64,000 nucleotides of DNA from Streptomyces longisporoflavus. GTDB lineage: Bacteria > Actinomycetota > Actinomycetes > Streptomycetales > Streptomycetaceae. This document shows, piece after piece, positions 16,639-24,046 of the stretch (within the stretch, counting starts at the first letter, position 1; the number at the start of each line of letters is the position of its first letter). The DNA lies in NCBI RefSeq assembly GCF_014649775.1, contig NZ_BMTR01000018.1, positions 1 to 64,000 of the forward strand, read 5' to 3'. The position numbers were made by a program, and so were the translations under genes. The notes below the pieces were generated by a model. It saw only the letters and a program-made list of their open reading frames with translations. It was not told where the DNA came from and searched no databases.

Positions 16639-17364
16639 ATGCCGATCAAAGCCGTGGTCTGGGACGTAGACGACACGATCTTCGATTACGCCCACGCCGA
16701 CACCGCCGGTATGCACGCGCATCTCACCGCCGAGGGGATCATCGAGCGGTACGAGACCGCCGAGCGTGCCCTCGTGCTCTGGAAAGAGGTCACCGAGCGC
16801 CACTGGGCGCGCTTCAGTGCCGGGGGGATCGATTTCGAGGATCAGCGGCGTGACCGCGTACGCGAGTTTCTGGACGACGTCCTGACCGACGAGGACGCGG
16901 ACGCCTGGTTCGCGCGCTACCTCGTGCACTACGAATCCGCGTGGAAGCTCTTCCCCGACACCGTGCCCGTCCTGGACACCCTCGCCGGTGATTACCGTCA
17001 CGCCGTCCTCTCCAACTCCGCCCTGATGGTGCAGGACCGCAAGCTGCGTGTCCTGGGCGTGCGTGATCGCTTCGAGTCCGTACTGTGCGCCGCCGAACTC
17101 GGCGTCTCCAAGCCCGCGGCGGAGGCCTTCCTCGCGGTGTGCACGGCGATGGGCCTCGCGCCCGGGGAGGTCGCCTACGTCGGGGACCAGCCGGAGATCG
17201 ACGCGCGGGGGGCGCGGGACGCGGGCCTTCTCGGGATCTGGCTCGACCGCAACGGCGCGGTACAGGAAGGTCCGTCGGGAGTGCACCGCATCTCCGGGCT
17301 CACCGAGCTGCCCCCGCTGCTCCGCGGCGATACCCGTTTTGGAGCGCCGTCCACCTTCGGGTAA
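16639..17364 (+). CDS. HAD-family hydrolase (phosphatase)
   Basis: A 241-residue haloacid dehalogenase superfamily protein. Motif I is D-V-D-D-T-I-F-D (residues ~9-16), motif II L-S-N-S-A near 121, the conserved lysine lies in V-S-K-P-A-A-E-A-F near 156, and motif IV is Y-V-G-D-Q-P-E-I-D near 180. The helical cap between motifs I and II indicates a class C1 phosphatase that acts on small phosphorylated metabolites. The substrate cannot be told. The ATG is 17 bp beyond the gltX terminator, so it probably has its own promoter or depends on read-through. The tRNA cluster begins 90 bp downstream. Confidence 0.9.
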   Translation: MPIKAVVWDVDDTIFDYAHADTAGMHAHLTAEGIIERYETAERALVLWKEVTERHWARFSAGGIDFEDQRRDRVREFLDDVLTDEDADAWFARYLVHYESAWKLFPDTVPVLDTLAGDYRHAVLSNSALMVQDRKLRVLGVRDRFESVLCAAELGVSKPAAEAFLAVCTAMGLAPGEVAYVGDQPEIDARGARDAGLLGIWLDRNGAVQEGPSGVHRISGLTELPPLLRGDTRFGAPSTFG

Positions 17365-17453
17365 TGTTCTTTCTGCGCCGCCCGAGAAGGCCGAAAGGTC
17401 CGGACAGGGAGACGTAAATCGAAGCAAAACCTCTTCAAGGGGTTGCGTATCGA

Positions 17454-17525
17454 TGGCCTATGGTGTAATTGGCAGCACGACGGTTTCTGGTTCCGTTAGT
17501 CTAGGTTCGAGTCCTGGTAGGCCAG
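17454..17525 (+). tRNA. tRNA-Gln (CTG), first copy
   Basis: A 72-nt cloverleaf: acceptor TGGCCTA/TAGGCCA with discriminator G, anticodon CTG at 17487-17489, T-arm CTAGG TTCGAGT CCTGG. The anticodon stem ends in a T-T mismatch next to the loop. No CCA is encoded. First of five tRNA genes in a row. Confidence 0.95.
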
Positions 17526-17546
17526 CTCGCAGAGCTTATCTGCAAC

Positions 17547-17619
17547 GCCCCCGTTGTGTAGCGGCCTAGCACGCCGCCCTCTCAAGGCGGTAGCGCCGGT
17601 TCGAATCCGGTCGGGGGTA
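17547..17619 (+). tRNA. tRNA-Glu (CTC), first copy
   Basis: A 73-nt tRNA with acceptor GCCCCCG/CGGGGGT, discriminator A, anticodon stem CCGCC/GGCGG and anticodon CTC at 17581-17583. No CCA is encoded. It lies 21 bp after tRNA-Gln and is identical in sequence to the copies at 17682 and 17931. Confidence 0.96.
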
Positions 17620-17681
17620 CAGATCCTTCCCATGGAAGCAGTCAGGGTCGCACCCACTGCTACCGATGCAGGATCGCTAGG

Positions 17682-17754
17682 GCCCCCGTTGTGTAGCGGC
17701 CTAGCACGCCGCCCTCTCAAGGCGGTAGCGCCGGTTCGAATCCGGTCGGGGGTA
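17682..17754 (+). tRNA. tRNA-Glu (CTC), second copy
   Basis: Identical over all 73 nt to the copy at 17547, with unrelated flanks. Anticodon CTC at 17716-17718. Identity with diverged spacers points to homogenisation between copies. Confidence 0.96.
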
Positions 17755-17782
17755 CGCAGGGTCTAGCTGGTCTAGACCACAG

Positions 17783-17854
17783 TGGGCTATGGTGTAATTG
17801 GCAACACGACGGTTTCTGGTTCCGTTGTTCTAGGTTCGAGTCCTGGTAGCCCAG
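17783..17854 (+). tRNA. tRNA-Gln (CTG), second copy
   Basis: A 72-nt tRNA with anticodon CTG at 17816-17818. It differs from the first tRNA-Gln by a compensated acceptor pair (C-G becomes G-C, TGGGCTA/TAGCCCA), one base in the D-arm and two bases in the variable region, so both should fold equally well. It is followed by an 18-bp tandem repeat. Confidence 0.95.
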
Positions 17855-17857
17855 CGT

Positions 17858-17928
17858 AGTGCAGCAGGACAAAGCAGTGCAGCAGGACAAAGCAGTACAG
17901 CAGGACAAAGCAGTACAGCAGGACAAGC
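17858..17928. repeat. Four tandem 18-bp units between tRNA genes
   Basis: Unit AGTGCAGCAGGACAAAGC occurs twice, then AGTACAGCAGGACAAAGC, then AGTACAGCAGGACAAGC (one base short). The array fills the whole spacer between tRNA-Gln 2 and tRNA-Glu 3. It must be transcribed with the tRNA precursor and lies where 3' and 5' processing occurs. Confidence 0.9.
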
Positions 17929-17930
17929 TA

Positions 17931-18003
17931 GCCCCCGTTGTGTAGCGGCCTAGCACGCCGCCCTCTCAAGGCGGTAGCGCCGGTTCGAATCCGGTCGGGG
18001 GTA
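17931..18003 (+). tRNA. tRNA-Glu (CTC), third copy
   Basis: Identical to the other two tRNA-Glu copies. Anticodon CTC at 17965-17967. It lies 2 bp after the tandem repeat and 9 bp before a strong terminator hairpin, so it is the last gene of the tRNA transcript. Confidence 0.96.
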
Positions 18004-18012
18004 CAGAGAGAG

Positions 18013-18042
18013 AAGGGGCCTTCCCGCAAGGGAGGGCCCCTT
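18013..18042. terminator. Terminator of the tRNA cluster, also facing the MerR gene
   Basis: Long hairpin: arms AAGGGGCC / GGCCCCTT continue, through one T-G pair, into TCCC/GGGA closed by a GCAA tetraloop. It lies between the last tRNA and the stop codon of the convergent MerR gene and probably works in both directions. Confidence 0.85.
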
Positions 18043-18048
18043 CGTCGT

Positions 18049-18735
18049 TCACTCCTCTTCGGTGCCCCGCCCGGAGTCGTCCTGTCCGGAGTCGCCCCGT
18101 CCGAAGCGGCGGTTGGACTCCTCCGCCTGTGCGATGCGGCGCAGTGCGAGCAGCACCGGCTCGTAGAGCACGGTCAGCGCCACGGCCGCCTGCAACTGTT
18201 CGTCCGGTGATTCGTATCGCTCGATCAAGTCCAGGTCGGCGACCGCCAGTTGGCGCCCGGCGCGCGCGTAGGGCGCCAAGTCCTCGACGGCGCACGGATA
18301 TCCGAGCCGGGACAGCGTGCCGACCGCGGTCACCAGCATCCGGTACGCAGGCGAGTCGTCCCCGTACTCCCGGGCGTGCTCCCAGTCGGGCTGGTCGAGA
18401 AGCGTGTCGACGGTGTGCCGCGCGGTCTGCGTGTCCGCGTCCTCCTCGGCGGACTCGGGACCGTGGGGGAGTGCCCAAACTGCCGTGCCCAGGCGGGAGT
18501 TGTGGTCCAGGGTGTCGTCCTCCAGGGCGGTGAGGACCTCCCGCGCCGACGCGATCGGCACCCGGCCCACCTGGATGAGCGCCCGCACCAGGCGCAGCCG
18601 TCGCAGGTGCGTCTCGTCGTACTCGGCCTGCGTCGCCGTCACTCGGTGGCCGGGCGGGAGCAGGCCCTCGCGCAGGTAGTACTTGATCGTGGCCGTCGAG
18701 ACCCCGCTGCGCGTGCTGAGCTCCGCCAGTCTCAT
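18049..18735 (-). CDS. MerR-family transcriptional regulator
   Basis: A 228-residue protein with an N-terminal MerR helix-turn-helix: MRLAELSTRSGVSTATIKYY then LREGLLPPGHRVTATQAEY, and a wing followed by a coiled segment R-L-R-L-V-R-A-L-I-Q-V-G-R-V-P-I. The C-terminal ~130 residues have no recognised effector domain and no cysteine pattern for metals. The N-terminus resembles the TetR-like-substrate type of MerR regulators rather than CueR/SoxR. It is divergent from a DUF4188 gene with a symmetrical operator between them, so autoregulation and control of that gene are likely. Confidence 0.88.
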   Translation of the reverse strand: MRLAELSTRSGVSTATIKYYLREGLLPPGHRVTATQAEYDETHLRRLRLVRALIQVGRVPIASAREVLTALEDDTLDHNSRLGTAVWALPHGPESAEEDADTQTARHTVDTLLDQPDWEHAREYGDDSPAYRMLVTAVGTLSRLGYPCAVEDLAPYARAGRQLAVADLDLIERYESPDEQLQAAVALTVLYEPVLLALRRIAQAEESNRRFGRGDSGQDDSGRGTEEE

Positions 18736-18792
18736 CGGCTCGTTTCTCCTCGTGCTGTTCTGCCCTCTTGCGCATCCACTTAGGGAGTGCCA

Positions 18793-18821
18793 CTATCCAA
18801 TCATGGATAGCGACACTATCC
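18793..18821. promoter_or_regulatory. MerR operator with three alternating half-sites
   Basis: Half-sites CTATCC (18793-18798), GGATAG (18805-18810) and CTATCC (18816-18821) alternate in orientation. They make two overlapping perfect inverted repeats with spacers of 6 and 5 bp. The cluster sits between the starts of the MerR gene and the DUF4188 gene, where a MerR protein would act. The assignment is inferred. Confidence 0.65.
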
Positions 18822-18846
18822 AACGCTCCATGAAGGGGGAAGCATC

Positions 18847-19332
18847 ATGAGCACCAAGCCGATCGAAGGGCGCATGACGGCCGACGCACAGGGCGGAGTC
18901 ACGGTCTTCACCATCGGAATGCGCATCAACAACTTCCGCGCCGTGCGCAGCTGGTGGCCCGTCTTCCGCGCGATGCCACGGATGCTCAAGGAGCTGTCGC
19001 AGGACCGGGGGAGCGGCATGCTGGGATACCAGCTGCTGCTGGGCGGCCCGCGGCTGCTGTACGTCGTGCAGTACTGGAAGTCGACCGAGGAGCTGTTCGC
19101 CTACGCGTCCGACCAGGGCAAGGAGCACCGGCCCGCCTGGGCGGCCTTCAACCGGCGGATGCGGGAAGGCAAGGGGAAGGTCGGCTTCTGGCACGAGACC
19201 TACGACGTGCCGGTCGGCGCGCACGAGGCGGTGTACATCAATATGCCGGAGTTCGGCCTGGGCAAGGCCATCGGCGTGGTGCCGGTCGGCCGCCGGGGTG
19301 ACCGGGCCGCGGATCGGCTGAAGGCGGTCTGA
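18847..19332 (+). CDS. DUF4188 family protein (putative monooxygenase-like)
   Basis: A 161-residue protein with GGGGGA 7-12 bp before the ATG. It carries the DUF4188 pattern: G-R-M-T-A-D near residue 8, V-F-x-I-G-M-R-I-N at about 20-28, W-W-P-V-F-R-A-M-P-R-M, Q-Y-W-K-S-T-E-E-L at about 75-83, and V-G-F-W-H-E-T-Y near 117. The family has a ferredoxin-like alpha/beta barrel related to antibiotic-biosynthesis monooxygenases and phenylacetaldoxime dehydratase-like proteins. No cofactor site is evident. Its divergent MerR neighbour and the shared operator suggest it responds to a chemical signal and may detoxify it; that is inference. Confidence 0.8.
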   Translation: MSTKPIEGRMTADAQGGVTVFTIGMRINNFRAVRSWWPVFRAMPRMLKELSQDRGSGMLGYQLLLGGPRLLYVVQYWKSTEELFAYASDQGKEHRPAWAAFNRRMREGKGKVGFWHETYDVPVGAHEAVYINMPEFGLGKAIGVVPVGRRGDRAADRLKAV

Positions 19333-19386
19333 GCGCGCACGGAAACCCGTAGGGGGCAGTAGGGGGACGGTAAGGGGACACAGGAA

Positions 19387-19432
19387 AACGCCCGAGGGGC
19401 CGCCGCGGCGTTGAGGCGGCCCCTCGGGCGTT
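19387..19432. terminator. Bidirectional terminator between DUF4188 and ndgR
   Basis: Perfect 18-bp arms (19387-19404 with 19415-19432), beginning AACGCCCGAGG and ending CCTCGGGCGTT, around a 10-nt loop. A's flank one side and T's the other. It separates two convergent genes. Confidence 0.9.
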
Positions 19433-19460
19433 CTGTGTGCTGTGGGTGCGTCGTGCGGGT

Positions 19461-20180
19461 TCAGCCGCCCGTGCGGCGCAGGGCCTCGGACAGGCGCCCG
19501 GCGGCGTCGATGATGGCCTGGGCGTGCATCCGGCCGGGATGGCGGGTCAGGCGCTCGATCGGCCCGGAGACCGAGACGGCGGCGACCACGCGGTTCGACG
19601 GGCCGCGCACGGGGGCGGAGACGGACGCGACGCCCGGCTCCCGCTCGCCGATCGACTGGGCCCAGCCCCGGCGGCGTACGCCCGAGAGGGCCGTGGCCGT
19701 GAAGCGGGCGCCCTGGAGGCCGCGGTGCAGGCGCTCCGGCTCCTCCCAGGCCATCAGGATCTGTGCGGACGAGCCCGCTTTCATCGTGAGCGTCGAACCG
19801 ACGGGGACCGTGTCCCGCAGGCCCGAGAGGCGCTCGGCCGCGGCGACGCAGATGCGCATGTCGCCCTGCCGGCGGTAGAGCTGCGCGCTCTCGCCCGTGA
19901 CATCGCGCAGGTGTGTGAGGACCGGGCCCGCCGTGGCGAGCAGGCGGTCCTCGCCGGCCGCCGCCGCGAGTTCCGCGAGCCGCGGGCCGAGAATGAAACG
20001 GCCCTGCATGTCGCGCGCCACCATCCGGTGGTGTTCCAGTGCCACGGCGAGGCGATGTGCCGTGGGTCGTGCGAGTCCGGTGGCCGCGACCAGCCCCGCG
20101 AGGGTGGCCGGACCGGACTCCAGGGCGCTCAAGACGAGAGCCGCCTTGTCGAGAACGCCGACGCCGCTAGAGTTGTCCAT
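19461..20180 (-). CDS. ndgR: IclR-family regulator NdgR
   Basis: A 239-residue IclR protein from the ATG at 20180 (MDNSSGVGVLDKAALVL). An upstream in-frame start at 20201 adds seven residues without support. The winged helix spans ~10-65 (L-A-G-L-V-A-A-T-G-L-A-R-P-T-A-H-R-L-A). The effector domain follows, with V-G-S-T-L-T-M-K-A-G-S-S-A-Q and G-P-I-E-R-L-T near the end. Its place directly divergent from leuCD matches NdgR of S. coelicolor, known to control leucine and other amino acid genes and to affect growth and antibiotic production. It likely binds the 180-bp gap it shares with leuC. Confidence 0.92.
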   Translation of the reverse strand: MDNSSGVGVLDKAALVLSALESGPATLAGLVAATGLARPTAHRLAVALEHHRMVARDMQGRFILGPRLAELAAAAGEDRLLATAGPVLTHLRDVTGESAQLYRRQGDMRICVAAAERLSGLRDTVPVGSTLTMKAGSSAQILMAWEEPERLHRGLQGARFTATALSGVRRRGWAQSIGEREPGVASVSAPVRGPSNRVVAAVSVSGPIERLTRHPGRMHAQAIIDAAGRLSEALRRTGG

Positions 20181-20360
20181 GCGTCGATACTCGCGTCTCA
20201 CTCTGTGAAACGCAAGTTCAATTTCTCATGGAACACGTCACCCTGTACGTGCGATCCGCGGACCAACGGAAAGCGGTCCACGCGCGGCACGAGGGGAACG
20301 GGCGTGGACGAACAATTCTCTAGTTGGGCCGGCACAAGACGGCCGGTCGGAGGGAAAGCG

Positions 20361-21794
20361 ATGGGTAGGACACTCGCGGAGAAGGTCTGGGACGACCACG
20401 TCGTCCGGCGCGCCGAAGGCGAGCCCGACCTCCTCTTCATCGATCTGCACCTGCTGCACGAGGTGACGAGCCCGCAGGCCTTCGACGGCCTCCGCCAGGC
20501 AGGTCGCCCGGTGCGGCGGCTCGACCTCACCATCGCCACCGAGGATCACAACACCCCGACCCTCGACATCGACAAGCCGATCGCGGACCCCGTCTCGCGG
20601 GCGCAGTTGGAGACGCTGCGCAAGAACTGCGCCGAGTTCGGCGTACGGCTGCACTCGCTGGGCGACGTCGAGCAGGGTGTCGTCCACGTGGTGGGCCCCC
20701 AGCTGGGACTGACCCAGCCCGGCACCACCGTGGTCTGCGGCGACTCGCACACCTCCACGCACGGCGCCTTCGGCGCGCTGGCGTTCGGCATCGGCACCTC
20801 CCAGGTCGAGCACGTCCTGGCCACGCAGACGCTGCCGATGGCGCCCCCGAAGACCATGGCCATCACGGTCGACGGCGAACTGCCCGACGGCGTCACGGCC
20901 AAGGACCTGATCCTCGCCATCATCGCCAAGATCGGCACCGGCGGCGGCCAGGGCTACGTCCTGGAGTACCGCGGCCCCGCCATCGAGAAACTCTCGATGG
21001 AAGCCCGCATGACCATCTGCAACATGTCGATCGAGGCCGGTGCCCGCGCGGGCATGATCGCCCCCGACGCCACCACCTTCGACTACATCGAGGGCCGCGA
21101 TCACGCCCCGAAGGGCGAGGAGTGGGACGCGGCGGTCGCGTACTGGAAGACCCTGAAGACGGACGAGGACGCGGTCTTCGACGCCGAGGTCTACATCGAC
21201 GCCTCCGAGCTCGCGCCGTTCGTCACCTGGGGCACCAACCCGGGCCAGGGCGCGCCGCTCTCGGCACACGTCCCCGATCCTGCTTCGTACGAAGACGCCT
21301 CGGAGCGGTTCGCCGCCGAAAAGGCCCTGGAATACATGGGGTTGACCGCCGGGCAGGCGCTGCGCGACATCAAGGTCGACACCGTCTTCGTAGGTTCCTG
21401 CACCAACGGCCGTATCGAGGACCTGCGTGCGGCGGCCTCCATCGTCGAGGGCCGCAAAGTCGCCGACGGCGTGCGGATGCTGATCGTGCCCGGTTCGGTC
21501 CGGGTCGCCCTGCAGGCCATCGAGGAGGGCCTGGACAAGGTCTTCGTCGCCGCGGGCGCCGAATGGCGGCACGCGGGCTGCTCGATGTGCCTGGGCATGA
21601 ACCCCGACCAACTGGCGCCCGGCGAGCGCTCCGCGTCGACCTCCAACCGCAACTTCGAGGGCAGGCAGGGCAAGGGCGGCCGTACCCACCTGGTGTCGCC
21701 CCAGGTCGCCGCCGCCACCGCGGTGACGGGCCACCTGTCGTCGCCCGCCGACCTGACCGATGCCCCTGACGCCCCTGTCACCGCCGGAGTCTGA
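20361..21794 (+). CDS. leuC: 3-isopropylmalate dehydratase large subunit
   Basis: A 477-residue aconitase-family subunit, ATG at 20361 with GGAGGG 8-13 bp upstream. It isomerises 2- to 3-isopropylmalate in leucine synthesis with LeuD. Conserved features are D-H-V-V-R, T-E-D-H-N-T-P-T, the C-G-D-S-H-T-S-T-H-G-A-F-G active-site run, and the cysteines that bind the 4Fe-4S cluster (about residues 347, 407 and 410, in G-S-C-T-N-G-R and C-S-M-C-L-G-M-N-P-D). leuD follows after 5 bp. The intergenic region upstream is shared with ndgR and probably carries the NdgR operator. Confidence 0.97.
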   Translation: MGRTLAEKVWDDHVVRRAEGEPDLLFIDLHLLHEVTSPQAFDGLRQAGRPVRRLDLTIATEDHNTPTLDIDKPIADPVSRAQLETLRKNCAEFGVRLHSLGDVEQGVVHVVGPQLGLTQPGTTVVCGDSHTSTHGAFGALAFGIGTSQVEHVLATQTLPMAPPKTMAITVDGELPDGVTAKDLILAIIAKIGTGGGQGYVLEYRGPAIEKLSMEARMTICNMSIEAGARAGMIAPDATTFDYIEGRDHAPKGEEWDAAVAYWKTLKTDEDAVFDAEVYIDASELAPFVTWGTNPGQGAPLSAHVPDPASYEDASERFAAEKALEYMGLTAGQALRDIKVDTVFVGSCTNGRIEDLRAAASIVEGRKVADGVRMLIVPGSVRVALQAIEEGLDKVFVAAGAEWRHAGCSMCLGMNPDQLAPGERSASTSNRNFEGRQGKGGRTHLVSPQVAAATAVTGHLSSPADLTDAPDAPVTAGV

Positions 21795-21799
21795 GAGCC

Positions 21800-22393
21800 A
21801 TGGAAGCATTCACCACGCACACCGGCCGGGCCGTCCCGCTGCGCCGCAGCAACGTCGACACCGACCAGATCATCCCCGCCCACTGGCTGAAGAAGGTCAC
21901 CAGGGACGGATTCGAGGACGGGCTCTTCGAGGCCTGGCGCAAGGACGGCGAGTTCGTCCTGAACAAACCCGAACGCCGGGGCGCCACGGTTCTGGTCGCC
22001 GGACCCGACTTCGGTACGGGCTCCTCGCGCGAGCACGCCGTGTGGGCGCTGCAGAACTACGGCTTCAAGGCCGTCATCTCCTCGCGCTTCGCCGACATCT
22101 TCCGCGGCAACTCGCTGAAGAACGGCCTGCTCACCGTCGTGCTCGACCAGCAGGTCGTGGACGCGCTGTGGGAGCTCACGGAGCGGGACCCGCAGGCCGA
22201 AATCACCGTTGACCTGCAGGATCGCCAAGTGCGGGCCGAGGGTATCACCGCCGACTTCGAGCTCGACGAGAACGCCCGCTGGCGTCTTCTGAACGGTCTG
22301 GACGACATCAGCATCACGCTCCAGAACGAGCCGGCCATCGCGGAGTACGAGTCGAAGCGCCGCTCGTACAAGCCCCGGACGGTGCAGGTCTGA
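21800..22393 (+). CDS. leuD: 3-isopropylmalate dehydratase small subunit
   Basis: A 197-residue swivel-domain subunit of isopropylmalate isomerase. Visible motifs are L-R-R-S-N-V-D-T-D-Q-I-I-P near residue 14, the substrate loop G-P-D-F-G-T-G-S-S-R-E-H-A at about 69-81, and S-R-F-A-D-I-F-R-G-N. It starts 5 bp after leuC, forms an operon with it, and is followed by a perfect hairpin. Confidence 0.97.
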   Translation: MEAFTTHTGRAVPLRRSNVDTDQIIPAHWLKKVTRDGFEDGLFEAWRKDGEFVLNKPERRGATVLVAGPDFGTGSSREHAVWALQNYGFKAVISSRFADIFRGNSLKNGLLTVVLDQQVVDALWELTERDPQAEITVDLQDRQVRAEGITADFELDENARWRLLNGLDDISITLQNEPAIAEYESKRRSYKPRTVQV

Positions 22394-22413
22394 CACCCCC
22401 GCAACACCCTGGT

Positions 22414-22443
22414 GTACCCCCAATCGTGGACGGTTGGGGGTAC
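22414..22443 (+). terminator. Terminator after leuCD
   Basis: Perfect 10-bp arms GTACCCCCAA / TTGGGGGTAC around a 10-nt loop, 20 bp past the leuD stop. Confidence 0.8.
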
Positions 22444-22632
22444 ATCTGTGTCCGGCCTCTTGCGGGTATCCGATGCCCTGAACGGGTGGTGTCAACTCCC
22501 TTGATCCGGACGGCAGAAGAGGCTTGAAATCCCCTTGTACTCGCTCCGAGCGGGTACCCTCAGAAGGGCGCCGGATGTGGGTAGTTACCCCCTGCGGAGG
22601 CGACAACTCGCCCCAGATGGCACAATCGGTGC

Positions 22633-22869
22633 ATGGAACGTAACAGCCAACTCGAGCTCTACGGGCTTGTTGCGGACCAACTGAAGGAAGCGCACTCAAG
22701 GGTGCGTGCACTGCAAGTCCCGGAGAGCGTACGGATGGCGCTGACCCGGAAGCTGCTGGTCATTACGGCCGCGGCCAAACACGATCTCGCCGGAGCGGCA
22801 AGGCGTCTGGAGCGATTCATGGCGGACCTCGATCGGGTTGACGAGGGCCGATTCCCCGAAGACACCTGA
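22633..22869 (+). CDS. Small conserved protein of unknown function
   Basis: A 78-residue, mostly helical protein starting MERNSQLELYGLVADQLKEA. It contains V-R-A-L-Q-V-P-E-S-V-R-M-A-L-T-R-K-L-L-V-I-T-A-A-A-K-H-D-L-A, a stretch that looks like two amphipathic helices, and an acidic C-terminus. There is no signal peptide or membrane segment. It sits alone between leuD and hupS. I recognise it only as a conserved actinobacterial hypothetical protein. Confidence 0.7.
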   Translation: MERNSQLELYGLVADQLKEAHSRVRALQVPESVRMALTRKLLVITAAAKHDLAGAARRLERFMADLDRVDEGRFPEDT

Positions 22870-23042
22870 GTCACAAGGCTCAAACGGCCCTTCGAGGAAC
22901 CTTCGAGGAACTCATGGACAGCCGAGTTCGTTGCGGCACAAGGGTGATTAGCCCGTTTCGTGTTTGATTTGCGGTATATATCTGCCTAACGTGCGAAAAA
23001 GCCTGGCGAATACGCTGAGGCGAGGTCTCCGAAGGGGAAGAC

Positions 23043-23741
23043 GTGAACAAGGCGCAGCTCGTAGAAGCGATTGCCGACAAGGTGGGTGGCCGTCAGCAGG
23101 CCGCCGACGCCGTGGACGCGGTTCTGGACGCAGTCGTCCGTGCCGTGGTCAGCGGAGACCGTGTTTCGGTCACCGGTTTCGGCTCGTTCGAGAAGGTTGA
23201 CCGTCCGGCCCGTTACGCCCGCAACCCGCAGACCGGGGAGCGCGTTCGGGTCAAGAAGACCTCGGTTCCGCGTTTCCGCGCCGGCCAGGGCTTCAAGGAC
23301 CTGGTGAGCGGCTCGAAGAAGCTCCCGAAGAACGATGTCGCGGTCAAGAAGGCGCCCAAGGGCAGCCTTTCGGGCGGCGGCGCCTCGGCGACCGTCAAGA
23401 AGGCCGCGGCCAAGAAGGCCACCACCGCCAAGAAGGCCACGGCGAAGAAGGCGGCGACCGCGACCGCCAAGAAGACCACCGCCAAGAAGACCACGGCGAC
23501 GGCGAAGAAGGCGGCCACCGCCAAGAAGGCCACCGCCAAGAAGACGACGGGTGCCGCCAAGAAGGCCACGCCCGCCGCCAAGAAGACGACGGCGAAGAAG
23601 GCCACCCCCGCGGCCAAGAAGGCCACCGCCAAGAAGACGGCGCCGGCCACCAAGAAGGCCACGGCCAAGAAGACCGCACCCGCCAAGAAGTCGACGGCGC
23701 GCAAGACCACCGCCAAGAAGGCGACCGCCCGCAAGAAGTAA
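23043..23741 (+). CDS. hupS: HU-family nucleoid protein with lysine-rich tail (HupS)
   Basis: A 232-residue protein starting GTG 23043 with AAGGGGAAG upstream. Residues 1-~95 form an HU domain (MNKAQLVEAIADKVG, G-F-G-S-F-E-K-V, and the DNA-arm R-N-P-Q-T-G-E-R-V). From ~110 to the end is a histone H1-like tail built of about 30 repeats on the pattern A-K-K-A-T / A-K-K-T-T. It is the second, developmentally enriched HU of Streptomyces, which compacts spore chromosomes. Family members are usually 200-220 residues; the tail length varies by repeat number. A strong terminator follows. Confidence 0.96.
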   Translation: MNKAQLVEAIADKVGGRQQAADAVDAVLDAVVRAVVSGDRVSVTGFGSFEKVDRPARYARNPQTGERVRVKKTSVPRFRAGQGFKDLVSGSKKLPKNDVAVKKAPKGSLSGGGASATVKKAAAKKATTAKKATAKKAATATAKKTTAKKTTATAKKAATAKKATAKKTTGAAKKATPAAKKTTAKKATPAAKKATAKKTAPATKKATAKKTAPAKKSTARKTTAKKATARKK

Positions 23742-23763
23742 GGGCACGAGGGCACTCACGCGC

Positions 23764-23795
23764 CGGGCCGGGCTTCCCACTGGGAGCCCGGCCCG
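23764..23795. terminator. Terminator between hupS and the convergent small gene
   Basis: An 11-bp perfect stem CGGGCCGGGCT / AGCCCGGCCCG extends inward by CCC/GGG after one bulged T, with a 3-nt loop. It lies 22 bp after the hupS stop. Confidence 0.85.
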
Positions 23796-23829
23796 CGGCG
23801 TGTGCGGGACCCGGACGGAGGCCGGGAGC

Positions 23830-24033
23830 TCAGAAGGTCTGCAGCGTCACCAGCGTGATGCGCCGCTGCTCGCCCTCTCCCTCGACCTCGATCCGCACCC
23901 GCTGGCCCGGCCTGAGCAACCGCAGGCCGCCCGCGTCGAACGCCGGGGGATCGAAGGGCACCGGGGTGCCGTCGTCGAGCAGCACGCTGCCGCTGCGGGT
24001 CTCGGAGTCGTACGTGTACGCGGTGGCCTGCAT
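23830..24033 (-). CDS. Small beta-rich protein of unknown function
   Basis: A 67-residue protein starting MQATAYTYDSETRSGSVLLD. The alternation of strands (G-S-V-L-L-D-D-G-T-P-V-P-F-D, R-V-R-I-E-V, R-I-T-L-V-T-L) and the L-R-P-G-Q-R-V turn resemble a cold-shock or OB-fold barrel, but the RNP motifs of true cold-shock proteins are absent. It lies 13 bp upstream of cofC on the same strand in map order (downstream in transcription), so the two are probably co-transcribed. The function is unknown. Confidence 0.65.
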   Translation of the reverse strand: MQATAYTYDSETRSGSVLLDDGTPVPFDPPAFDAGGLRLLRPGQRVRIEVEGEGEQRRITLVTLQTF

Positions 24034-24046
24034 GGGGGAAGCGTAC

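Noticed and set aside
15082..17427. 781-codon minus-strand open frame across gltX and the HAD gene
   Set aside because: It covers two well-identified genes and a terminator, and shows the typical shadow composition.
17858..17928. CRISPR array
   Set aside because: The 18-bp units are contiguous with no unique spacers and no cas genes are present.
17454..18003. Possible integration site (att) in the tRNA cluster
   Set aside because: Repeated tRNA genes look like direct repeats, but there is no integrase, excisionase or foreign composition nearby and all five tRNAs are complete.
20281..20360. Leader peptide and attenuator before leuC
   Set aside because: No leucine-rich short ORF and no alternative terminator/antiterminator pair; only weak GC stems.
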